This document shows, piece by piece, positions 51,948-59,166 of a stretch of 59,166 nucleotides of DNA (the first letter of the stretch is position 1; the number at the start of each line of letters is the position of its first letter). The notes beneath the pieces were generated by a model, which was given only the letters and a program-made list of their open reading frames with translations, was not told where the DNA came from and ran no database searches. Source of the stretch: an uncultured Pelagibacteraceae bacterium (GTDB lineage Bacteria > Pseudomonadota > Alphaproteobacteria > Pelagibacterales > Pelagibacteraceae); contig CACFKF010000001.1 of the NCBI GenBank assembly GCA_902566775.1, positions 1-59,166 on the forward strand, given 5' to 3'. The position numbers and the translations under genes are program-made.

Positions 51948-54721
51948 TGAGTTCTGAAAAAAGAAAAATTGCATATATAGACGGCAAGCCATATGAAATT
52001 GGCTCTCAACATACATCTATATTAAAGTTTGTAAAAAGTTATCTTGGAGAAAAAAAAGTCCCAACTTTGTGTGATGATCCTAATCTAGCGCCATACGGTG
52101 CTTGTAGAGTTTGTTCTGTTGAAGTTGCCTTAAAAAAAGATGGCCCAACAAAAGTAGTTGCCTCTTGCCACACTCCAGTAGCAGAAAATTATCATATTTT
52201 TACTAATAATAAAGAATTACATTCGCTTAGAAAAAATATTGTTGAGTTGGTTTTAACTGACCATCCAATGAACTGTAATACATGTGAAGTTGACAAAAAT
52301 TGTGAACTTCAAGATGTAGCTAATGATTTAGGAATATCTGAACATAGATATAACAATCCAAAACAAAATAAAGGAATACCTAAAGATACTTCTCATGCTT
52401 ATATGAGAATGAATCTTGATAACTGTATAAACTGTGGAAGATGCGTAAGGGCATGTGATGAAATTCAGGGATCTTTTGTACTTACAATGAGCGGAAGAGG
52501 ATTTGAATCAAGAATTACAACTGACAACGATATGTTGTTTGGAGACTCTTCGTGTGTATCTTGTGGTGCATGTGCCCATACTTGTCCTACTGATGCTATC
52601 TCTGACGTTTTTGCGTCAAAATCAGCAGACTATGATAAAAAAGTTAGAACAACTTGTTCTTATTGTGGAGTTGGTTGTAATTTAGAAGCTTCTGTAAAAA
52701 ATGGTAAAGTAGTTTCGATTGATACTCCAAAAGAGACTGAAGTTAATGCAGGACATACTTGTTTAAAAGGAAGATATGCATTTGGATTTTACGATCATAA
52801 AGATAGATTAAGATCTCCATTAATTAAAAGAAACGGAAAATTTCAAGAAGCTTCATGGAATGAAGCTTATGATTATATAAAAAATAAATTAGATAAAATT
52901 ATAAAAGAAAATGGACCTGATTCAGTTGCTGGTATTTCTTCAGCAAGATGCACTAATGAAGAAAATTATGTTTTTCAAAAAATGATTAGAGCAACAATAG
53001 GAACAAATAATATAGATTGCTGCGCAAGAATTTGTCACTCACCAACAGCTTGGGGTATGCAACAAACATTTGGAACTGGAGCTGCAACTAATTCAACAGA
53101 AGATATATATCATGCAGATCTTTTCTTAGTAATTGGAGCAAACCCTACTAATGCACATCCAGTAACAGGAGCAAAAATTAAACAGCAAGTAATGAAAGGT
53201 AAAAAACTAATCGTATTAGATCCAATAACTACAGAAGTAGCAAAATTAGCTGATTATCATATTAGATTAAGACCAGGAACAAATGTAGCTGTTCTTAATA
53301 TGATGTTGTATTTCATTGTAGAATCTAAATTATATAAAGAAGATTTTATCTTAAGTAGAACAGAAGGTTTCGAAAACTTCCTTAAAGAAATTAAAAAACT
53401 AGATATTGATCAATTAGCTAAGGTTGCAGGAGTTGACAAGCAACAAGTAAAAGAAGCTGCTATTGCTTACGCAACTGCAAAAAACTCTATGGAATTCCAT
53501 GGTCTTGGAGTAACTGAGCAGGAACAAGGTTCAAAAACGGTAATGCTAATTGCTGACCTTGCAATGATTACAGGAAATATTGGAAGAAAAGGTGTTGGAG
53601 TTAATCCTTTAAGAGGTCAAAATAATGTCCAAGGTGCAGCCGACATGGGATGCCAACCACATCAAGGCGCTGGATATTTTCCAGTGTCAGATAAAAAAAT
53701 TCAAGATTTTTATACTGAAAAGTATGGGGTTGTTCACCCAACAAAGGCTGGATTAAAAATTCCACAAATTTTTGATGCAGCAATAAACAGAGAAGTAAAA
53801 GCAGTGTGGATTATTGGTGAAGATGTTGTTCAAACTGATCCTAATAGCGCCCATGTTGCCAAAGCGATGAATGCCTTAGACTTATTAGTAGTTCAAGAAA
53901 TATTTATGAGTGAAACTGCAAAACATGCAGATGTTGTTTTACCTGGAACAACTTTCTTAGAAAAAGATGGTACTTTCACAAATACTGAGCGAAGAGTCCA
54001 AAGAGTTAATAAAGCTGCAGAACCACTTCCAGGAACAAAGCCAGATGGACTTATTGTTACTGAAATGATGCAAAAACTTGGATATGATCAAAAACCATAT
54101 GATGCAGACGAAGTGTTAGCAGAAATTGCAGATGTAGTTCCTTTTTTCAAAGGCATAACTCGAGAAAGGCTTGGAAAATTAGGATTGCAATGGCCTGTAA
54201 AAGAAGATGGAACAGATACAAAAATTCTTCACGAAAAAGAATTCAAATTAGGAAAAGGTAGAATAAAATATTTTGACTGGAAAGAAAGCAATGAAATTGC
54301 AAAAAATAAAAATAAATATCCTCTAATATTAACTACTAGTAGAGTTTTACAACACTACAATGCTGCAACTATGACAAGAAGAACTAATAATATTGATATT
54401 GTTGACGAAGATATTTTATTAGTTCATCCTAAAGATGCAAACTCTAGAGAGCTAAATACAGGAGATGTTGCAAGACTTTATTCAGGAAGAGGCGAAGTTT
54501 CGTTAAAAGTTGAAGTAACAGACAAAGTAAAAGAAGGTATAGTATTTACTACATTCCACTTTCCAGAACATATGGTTAACATGGTTACTGGACACGGTAA
54601 AGATGAAGAAACAATGTGCGCTGAATACAAAGTTTCTTCTGTAGAAGTCCAAAAAATTTCAAACATGTTTAAAACTGAAGTAGATACCGAAAAGAATAAT
54701 GCTGAGGTTAGCAAGTCTTAA
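51947..54721 (+). CDS. fdsA: Formate dehydrogenase, alpha (molybdenum) subunit
   Basis: A 924-residue catalytic subunit that oxidises formate to carbon dioxide. Order of centres: [2Fe-2S] ferredoxin domain (Cys42, 53, 56, 74), His-Cys cluster (His106, Cys110, 113, 119), two [4Fe-4S] sites (Cys160-170 and Cys203-213), then the molybdopterin domain with its own cluster (Cys237, 240, 244, 272). The catalytic residue is Cys363 in DCCARICHSPT; selenocysteine enzymes have Sec there. The C-terminal domain holds GHGKDEETMCAEYK. mobA, moeA and fdhD nearby supply the cofactor. Confidence 0.96.
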   Translation: MSSEKRKIAYIDGKPYEIGSQHTSILKFVKSYLGEKKVPTLCDDPNLAPYGACRVCSVEVALKKDGPTKVVASCHTPVAENYHIFTNNKELHSLRKNIVELVLTDHPMNCNTCEVDKNCELQDVANDLGISEHRYNNPKQNKGIPKDTSHAYMRMNLDNCINCGRCVRACDEIQGSFVLTMSGRGFESRITTDNDMLFGDSSCVSCGACAHTCPTDAISDVFASKSADYDKKVRTTCSYCGVGCNLEASVKNGKVVSIDTPKETEVNAGHTCLKGRYAFGFYDHKDRLRSPLIKRNGKFQEASWNEAYDYIKNKLDKIIKENGPDSVAGISSARCTNEENYVFQKMIRATIGTNNIDCCARICHSPTAWGMQQTFGTGAATNSTEDIYHADLFLVIGANPTNAHPVTGAKIKQQVMKGKKLIVLDPITTEVAKLADYHIRLRPGTNVAVLNMMLYFIVESKLYKEDFILSRTEGFENFLKEIKKLDIDQLAKVAGVDKQQVKEAAIAYATAKNSMEFHGLGVTEQEQGSKTVMLIADLAMITGNIGRKGVGVNPLRGQNNVQGAADMGCQPHQGAGYFPVSDKKIQDFYTEKYGVVHPTKAGLKIPQIFDAAINREVKAVWIIGEDVVQTDPNSAHVAKAMNALDLLVVQEIFMSETAKHADVVLPGTTFLEKDGTFTNTERRVQRVNKAAEPLPGTKPDGLIVTEMMQKLGYDQKPYDADEVLAEIADVVPFFKGITRERLGKLGLQWPVKEDGTDTKILHEKEFKLGKGRIKYFDWKESNEIAKNKNKYPLILTTSRVLQHYNAATMTRRTNNIDIVDEDILLVHPKDANSRELNTGDVARLYSGRGEVSLKVEVTDKVKEGIVFTTFHFPEHMVNMVTGHGKDEETMCAEYKVSSVEVQKISNMFKTEVDTEKNNAEVSKS

Positions 54722-54878
54722 AAAATTTTACAAACCTTTCATACTTACTTATATTCTTCTATCTGTTGGGATAAGCTTTTACCCTTCATTTAACTTTTAT
54801 TCTTTTAAGGGCCAAGCAGTAATTTTAGGTGTCGCAATTTTTAATGGATTAATGGGTATTTATCTTAAGAAATTATAA
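54699..54878 (+). CDS. Small hydrophobic protein at the end of the formate dehydrogenase operon
   Basis: A 59-codon frame from ATG 54699 to TAA 54878. It overlaps the alpha subunit end by 23 bases, like other coupled genes here, and runs six bases into the convergent oxidoreductase. The product begins MLRLASLKKFYKPFILTYIL with a first hydrophobic segment, and has a second hydrophobic segment (AVILGVAIFNGLMGIYL) ending in Lys-Lys-Leu. Some formate dehydrogenase operons end with a small FdsD subunit, but that is not hydrophobic. Existence is supported by overlap and membrane pattern only. Confidence 0.5.
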   Translation: MLRLASLKKFYKPFILTYILLSVGISFYPSFNFYSFKGQAVILGVAIFNGLMGIYLKKL

Positions 54879-55976
54879 TACGTAAGGCTCCACTCTTTCC
54901 TGTTTGTTCAAAACTCTTTCAATACCAAAACAACTAAGGTCGATTGTTTGATAAGATCCAGTAGTAATTAACTCTGTTAATCCTCTGCCAATGCCTGGTG
55001 ATTGCATTAAACCTCTTCCTGTAAAACCTGTAGCTAAATAAACATTTTCATATGCAGGATGTTTCCCTACAATTGCATTATTGTCTAATTTATTAGTATC
55101 GTAATATCCTGCCCAACCCCCAGTAAGTTTTAATTCTTCAAAAGCTGGAATTCTTTTTGCTAATGCAGGCCATACCAATTCCTCAAAATCATTCCATTCT
55201 GGTTCTAAATCTTCGCAATTCCATTTTGATATAGGAGAACCAGCTAAATATTCTTTTCCCTCAGGTCTCCAATAAACGCCTGTTGTTAAATCTCCAGTTA
55301 AAGGCATTTCCGGATAATGTTTAGGGCACTTAACTCTAAATACTGTATGTTTCTGAGGAAATACTGGAACATCTTTTAAGAGTTCGTTGGTCCAACAACC
55401 TGCTGCAGAAATAATAACCTTGGCTTTAATTTCAGAAATACTTTTTACATCACCTTTAATAAATTCTGCTCCAAGTTCCTTGGCTTTGCTTTTAAATGCA
55501 TTGTGAAACATAAAAGGATCAATCCAACCCTCGATTTTGTTATCAGTATAAGTAGCAGTTTCAATGCCTTGGTTGTTTATATACGGAAAAACTTTTGATA
55601 ATTCAGTTCCTTTAATATTTTTTGTGCCTGCTTCACATGCCTTATGATTTTCTAAAGCTCTATACTGTTCTTCAGCATGTTCAAGACCAAACATAAGTAG
55701 ATATCCATTTGGAACCATGCTTGCTGTAGGATTTGGGTTTTTTTCTGTTTTTAATAAATCTGGTATTTGAAAAATAAATTCTCTTGCAAATTTCCCTAAT
55801 AAAATATTTTCTTTCTGAAAAAATTGTCTTCTAAAACCTCCCAATGATAATGGAAACGATGCTTTTTTATAACTAGGATCTCTTTCAATAACTTTTACTT
55901 TTCTTCCTTCTTTGGACAAAAAGTAAGCTGTTGAAGCCCCTATTATGCCACCACCAACAATTATTACATCATCCAT
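54873..55976 (-). CDS. FAD-dependent oxidoreductase of the DAO family
   Basis: A 367-residue flavoprotein with the N-terminal FAD motif DVIIVGGGIIGASTAYFLS and the C-terminal VYLATGFTGRGLMQSPGIGR. It resembles the sarcosine/dimethylglycine oxidase and FOXRED1 group (SLGGFRRQFFQKENILL near residue 45-60). The substrate is unknown; an N-methylated amine such as sarcosine would fit the neighbouring creatinase and formate dehydrogenase, but this is inference. No covalent-flavin motif is obvious. It converges on the formate dehydrogenase operon. Confidence 0.85.
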   Translation of the reverse strand: MDDVIIVGGGIIGASTAYFLSKEGRKVKVIERDPSYKKASFPLSLGGFRRQFFQKENILLGKFAREFIFQIPDLLKTEKNPNPTASMVPNGYLLMFGLEHAEEQYRALENHKACEAGTKNIKGTELSKVFPYINNQGIETATYTDNKIEGWIDPFMFHNAFKSKAKELGAEFIKGDVKSISEIKAKVIISAAGCWTNELLKDVPVFPQKHTVFRVKCPKHYPEMPLTGDLTTGVYWRPEGKEYLAGSPISKWNCEDLEPEWNDFEELVWPALAKRIPAFEELKLTGGWAGYYDTNKLDNNAIVGKHPAYENVYLATGFTGRGLMQSPGIGRGLTELITTGSYQTIDLSCFGIERVLNKQERVEPYVL

Positions 55977-56011
55977 GAATCAATTAACTATAAAAAAAAT
56001 TATAATATATC

Positions 56012-56488
56012 TTAGTTAAGTGTAAAGATAGAATAATTCAAAATAAAAGCAAAACACAACCAAGCTAAATAAGGTACCATTAAATAAGCGCTAATTTTAT
56101 TTATCGAGTAATAAAGTTTAATTAAAAAGATTACAAAAAAAATTATTAAACCAATTATTATTAAAGATACAAGTATCTGGTGAAATGCAAAAAATGTAAC
56201 ACTCCAGCTGGCGTTAATAATTAAATGAATAAAATAAATATTTAAAATTTTTTGGGTATTTTTTTTACTCGACCACATCAACCAAGCGGCATATCCCATT
56301 AACAAATATAAACTTACCCAAACAGGAGCAAAAATCCAATCTGGAGGAGTATAAGAAGGCTTAATAATAGTAGTATACCATGGTTCTTTAAAATAATCGG
56401 TTATGTATCCACCCCACCAAGACATAAAATAAGACAAAAATAAAAATAAAGCTAAATAAACAAATTTGTTTGACTGAATTTTATTCAT
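56012..56488 (-). CDS. tspO: TspO/MBR family membrane protein
   Basis: A 158-residue protein with five hydrophobic segments and the family sequences YTTIIKPSYTPPDWIFAPVW and LMGYAAWLMW; the tryptophan-rich loops match bacterial TspO, which binds and turns over porphyrins and modulates photosynthesis or stress genes in Rhodobacter. Its start overlaps the stop of the upstream DUF5872-like gene by one base. Confidence 0.92.
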   Translation of the reverse strand: MNKIQSNKFVYLALFLFLSYFMSWWGGYITDYFKEPWYTTIIKPSYTPPDWIFAPVWVSLYLLMGYAAWLMWSSKKNTQKILNIYFIHLIINASWSVTFFAFHQILVSLIIIGLIIFFVIFLIKLYYSINKISAYLMVPYLAWLCFAFILNYSIFTLN

Positions 56489-56955
56489 TAAAAATAATTT
56501 CCCCCCATAGCTTTATATTTTTTTGCTAAATACTGAGCTTTTCTTGCAGACCATTGGCCAGCTTTGGTACCGTGGCTATTGGCTGCTTTTATTTCTATAA
56601 ATAATTTTTTCCTAAGATTTGGCTTAGTATAATTTCCATTCTTATTATTAGTTTTTATTTTCCATTCATCTCTAAATATTTTTACTTTGTTTATTATAAA
56701 TTTTGGTTGTTTTGAAAACTGTTTTCCTTTTTTTAATGCCTTGAGCTTCAATTTACTTGTTAATTTGTATTCAGATTCCGAGATTGCTTTGATAGCCTTT
56801 TCAGGAAGATATCTTTCGCCTGTATCAGAAGATTTTTTCCCTGATTTTGTTCTCCATTTTTGCTTTATCCAAGCCTTTAAATTAATTTGTTTTTTAGAAA
56901 GCATTAGTTTCGTATAAATATTATTTTTATTTGATCCATTTACATCTTGTCGCAT
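56488..56955 (-). CDS. DUF5872-like basic protein
   Basis: A 155-residue lysine-rich protein with two recognisable parts: an N-terminal KWRTKSGKKSSDTGERYLPE region with AIKAISESEY, and a C-terminal LRKKLFIEIKAANSHGTKAG followed by QWSARKAQYLAKKYKAMGGNY. Both halves match a family of unknown function found beside light- and stress-related genes. The start is uncertain: ATG 56955 or ATG 56904; the second would begin MLSKKQINLKAWIKQKW, nearer the conserved region. The stop is coupled to tspO. Confidence 0.78.
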   Translation of the reverse strand: MRQDVNGSNKNNIYTKLMLSKKQINLKAWIKQKWRTKSGKKSSDTGERYLPEKAIKAISESEYKLTSKLKLKALKKGKQFSKQPKFIINKVKIFRDEWKIKTNNKNGNYTKPNLRKKLFIEIKAANSHGTKAGQWSARKAQYLAKKYKAMGGNYF

Positions 56956-56997
56956 CTAAAACATTACAATTTCTTAAAAAGAAGATAAGATAAGATT

Positions 56998-57750
56998 ATG
57001 AAAAACATATGGATTACTGGTGCAAGTAGTGGCATAGGAAATGCCCTAGCAATTAAATTTGTAAAAGAAGGTTGGCAAGTTGCCGCATCAGCTAGAAGAG
57101 AAAACTTATTAGAAGAACTTAGTAATCAATATCCCAATATACACACTTTTCCTTTAGATGTTACTGATAGTGAAAAATGTAAAACGGTTTTCAATGAAAT
57201 TATAAATAAATTAGGTGATATAGAAATTTGTGTATTTTGTACAGGAATGCACGATCCAAAATCTGAAAGAAGTTTAAATTTAGAGAAAATTAAAAAAATA
57301 ATGGAGGTAAATTATTTTGGTACTATCAACTCAATAAATGCAGTTTATGATAATTTTAAAAAAAAAAAGTCCGGTCATATTTCAGTAATCTCCTCTGTAG
57401 CGGGATATAGAGGTTTACCAACTGGGGGAGGATATTGTGCTTCAAAATCTGCTCTAACAACTTTTGCTGAAAGTTTATATTTTGATTTAAAAAGATACAA
57501 TGTAAGAGTTTCGATTATTCATCCTGGCTTTATAAAAACTCCAATGACAGATCAGAATGATTTTCCTATGCCTATGATAAAATCGCCAGAATTTGCTGCA
57601 GATCAAATATTTAAAGGTTTAACTAAATTAAATGCTTTTGAAATTCATTTTCCTAAACAATTTACTTACATCATGAAAATTCTTCAAATTATGCCTAATT
57701 GGTTATACTTTAAAATCCTAAAAAAAGGTATGAAATTAATAGGTCGTTAA
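56998..57750 (+). CDS. Short-chain dehydrogenase/reductase
   Basis: A 250-residue classical SDR with the NADP motif ITGASSGIGNALA, catalytic Ser in SVISSVAGYRG and Tyr-Lys in GGYCASKSALTT. HPGFIKTPMTDQNDFPMPMI is typical of the group that sits beside cyclopropane-fatty-acid synthase in alphaproteobacterial stress clusters. Substrate unknown. Its promoter is in the 42-base gap to the DUF5872-like gene; its stop shares TTAA with DUF3833. Confidence 0.9.
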   Translation: MKNIWITGASSGIGNALAIKFVKEGWQVAASARRENLLEELSNQYPNIHTFPLDVTDSEKCKTVFNEIINKLGDIEICVFCTGMHDPKSERSLNLEKIKKIMEVNYFGTINSINAVYDNFKKKKSGHISVISSVAGYRGLPTGGGYCASKSALTTFAESLYFDLKRYNVRVSIIHPGFIKTPMTDQNDFPMPMIKSPEFAADQIFKGLTKLNAFEIHFPKQFTYIMKILQIMPNWLYFKILKKGMKLIGR

Positions 57751-58295
57751 TTTTTTTGAAAAACAACTGTCAGTTCTCCAACTTTAAAACCAAATTTGCT
57801 CAGAGTTGCACGATTAATTGCAATTTTTTCATCTTGTTTAAAAATCCAATCATCGAATCTAATTTTGATATTTTTCCCTTTTAATGGAATTAATAAATTA
57901 TATTCAAACTTAAAGGCAGATCCATAAGAAAATCCCTTTGCTTCCCCCACTACATCTGATGCTTTTCCTAAATAATTGTGATCATCTATTTTCTGAATTT
58001 TCCAAACTCTTTTTTGATTTTCACCATCTTTCCAATAAAAATCTTCCTCTAATGTAAGAATATTATTTTCAAATTTACCAAACATATCAGCTGTAAACTG
58101 TCTGGTTACTTTTCCTTTTCTATCTTGTAGTACTCCCCAAGCTTTTACATTTCCTTCAAAATACTTTTCTATTTGTAATGCTGGTTCAGTGTTTTTAAAA
58201 TCTTCAGGTTTCATATCGTCATTTATTAGGACAAAATTAAAAAATCCAAATAAAATTACTATTATTATGAAAAATAAAAGTAATTTTTTTTTCAT
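57747..58295 (-). CDS. DUF3833 family lipoprotein-like protein
   Basis: A 182-residue protein with an N-terminal hydrophobic segment (LLLFFIIIVILFGFFNFVLI) without a lipobox cysteine, so it is probably anchored by that segment. The rest matches DUF3833: PALQIEKYFEGNVKAWGVLQ, DRKGKVTRQFTADMFG, a GEAKGFSYGSAF motif and IRFDDWIFKQDE. The family is a usual partner of cyclopropane synthase genes. It lies five bases after the cfa gene, probably one operon. Confidence 0.88.
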   Translation of the reverse strand: MKKKLLLFFIIIVILFGFFNFVLINDDMKPEDFKNTEPALQIEKYFEGNVKAWGVLQDRKGKVTRQFTADMFGKFENNILTLEEDFYWKDGENQKRVWKIQKIDDHNYLGKASDVVGEAKGFSYGSAFKFEYNLLIPLKGKNIKIRFDDWIFKQDEKIAINRATLSKFGFKVGELTVVFQKN

Positions 58296-58300
58296 TATAA

Positions 58301-59166
58301 TTATCTATTTTGCATCGAAAACTGAATTAAATCTATATTTTTAGACTTAAATCCAGCCTCACAGTAAGATAAGTAAAAATTCCACATTCTTTTAAAAGTT
58401 AAGTCAAATCCTTGTTTGGAAATTTCTTCCCATTTTTTAAAAAATTCATTTCGCCAAATATTCAAAGTATTTGAATAATGCATTCCATAAGAATTATATT
58501 GGTCGACCTCTAGTCCATTGTCATTTGCGTATTTATACAAACTTTTTTTTGATGGTAAAAAACCTCCAGGAAATATGTATTTTTGAATAAAATCTTCTTT
58601 AGTTTTATATCTATCAAACAAATTATCATCTATAGTTATTGCTTGTATTGCTGCAGTACCGTTTTTTTTTAAATTCTCTTTTATAGATCTAAAATAATTT
58701 TTTAAATAGTTTTGTCCCACAGCTTCTATCATTTCAATAGAAGCAATGGAATCGTATTTTTTTTTCACATCTCTATAATCCATCATAAAAATATTAACTT
58801 TTTCATTAAGTTGGTTTTTTCGAACTCTTTCTTTAGCATATTCAAATTGTTTTTTTGAAATAGTAATGCAATCCAATTTTACATCAAAATTTTTTCCTAA
58901 GTGTTCAGCAAATCCTCCCCACCCGCATCCTATTTCCAAAATTTTATCACCTGAATTTGGATTAATTAAATTAATTAATTTTTTATATTTGTTGATTTGT
59001 GCTTCTTCCAAATTATTTTTTTCATTTTCAAATATAGCACTTGAGTATGTGAGTGTTTTATCTAGCCATAATGAAAAAAATTCATTGCCTAAATCATAGT
59101 GTCTGGAAATATATTCTTTGCTGTTTTTTTTTGTATTTTTAAGGAAAATATTTTTTAAATAATTAA
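58301..59166 (-). CDS. cfa: Cyclopropane-fatty-acyl-phospholipid synthase family, N-terminal part outside the window
   Basis: The frame is open to the window edge, giving 287 visible residues. It shows SRHYDLGNEFFSLWLDKTLT, the SAM-binding LEIGCGWGGFAEHLGK, and YIFPGGFLPSKKSLYKY with the C-terminal helical domain, the features of cyclopropane or related methyl-fatty-acid synthases that act on membrane phospholipids. An internal ATG at 59011 is not the start, because conserved residues precede it. It heads a unit with DUF3833. Related genes in Rhodobacter make furan fatty acids under singlet-oxygen stress, so the exact product is open. Confidence 0.93.
   Translation of the reverse strand, partial: NYLKNIFLKNTKKNSKEYISRHYDLGNEFFSLWLDKTLTYSSAIFENEKNNLEEAQINKYKKLINLINPNSGDKILEIGCGWGGFAEHLGKNFDVKLDCITISKKQFEYAKERVRKNQLNEKVNIFMMDYRDVKKKYDSIASIEMIEAVGQNYLKNYFRSIKENLKKNGTAAIQAITIDDNLFDRYKTKEDFIQKYIFPGGFLPSKKSLYKYANDNGLEVDQYNSYGMHYSNTLNIWRNEFFKKWEEISKQGFDLTFKRMWNFYLSYCEAGFKSKNIDLIQFSMQNR

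Overview
This window is a very AT-rich, tightly packed bacterial chromosome segment. Gene content, gene order and regulatory RNA point to a marine alphaproteobacterium of the SAR11 clade (Pelagibacterales). The signs are short or negative intergenic distances, lysine/asparagine/isoleucine-rich proteins, alphaproteobacterial neighbourhoods (mrcA-prfB, DUF2066-hdaA-purM-purN, NDUFA12-DUF2155), an NAD-dependent formate dehydrogenase locus, and a tandem SAM-II/SAM-V riboswitch before a betaine-homocysteine methyltransferase-like gene. That riboswitch pair is known from 'Candidatus Pelagibacter'. The clade assignment is inference; no rRNA is present. I found no tRNA, rRNA, CRISPR array, insertion sequence or prophage.

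Layout. 1-4455 (minus): a truncated AsmA-like protein, prfB with a +1 programmed frameshift, and PBP1A. 4542-6312: RNase E/G interrupted by a one-base frame change at an A9 tract. 6309-9449: thiG/thiS, then aroQ-accB-accC. 9453-11127: DUF2155, NDUFA12-like subunit, and an orphan protein resembling the C-terminal part of B12-dependent ribonucleotide reductase. 11130-18116: aspS, hdaA, DUF2066, purM-purN, ndk, pepA. 18175-25719: outer-membrane biogenesis operon lptF-lptG-lptD-surA-pdxA-rsmA. 25708-28296 (minus): fabD-fabG-acpP-gmk. 28385-35982: rpsF-rpsR-rplI, dnaB, MMPL exporter, cvpA-purF, HD-domain protein.

35979-46653 is more accessory: a SAM-controlled homocysteine methyltransferase, DMT and MFS transporters, and a small island (about 40.3-43.1 kb) with a lipoprotein, a PrsW-type intramembrane protease and two coiled-coil membrane proteins. 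The island is bracketed by duplicated fragments of a 75-codon gene. Next comes an operon of EamA transporter, creatinase and amidinotransferase. 46687-54878 is a formate dehydrogenase region: mobA-moeA divergent from a SufU-like scaffold, an HPP membrane protein, fdhD and the two formate dehydrogenase subunits. 54873-59166 holds a DAO-family oxidase, TspO, a DUF5872-like protein, an SDR, DUF3833 and a truncated cyclopropane-fatty-acid synthase.

The accessory half fits one-carbon and methylated-compound metabolism: homocysteine remethylation, creatine to sarcosine, a DAO oxidase, and formate oxidation to NADH. The most striking sequence-level result is the bhmT leader. Both halves of the tandem riboswitch can be read as explicit mutually exclusive pairings: a SAM-II antiterminator/terminator, and a SAM-V anti-anti-Shine-Dalgarno switch.
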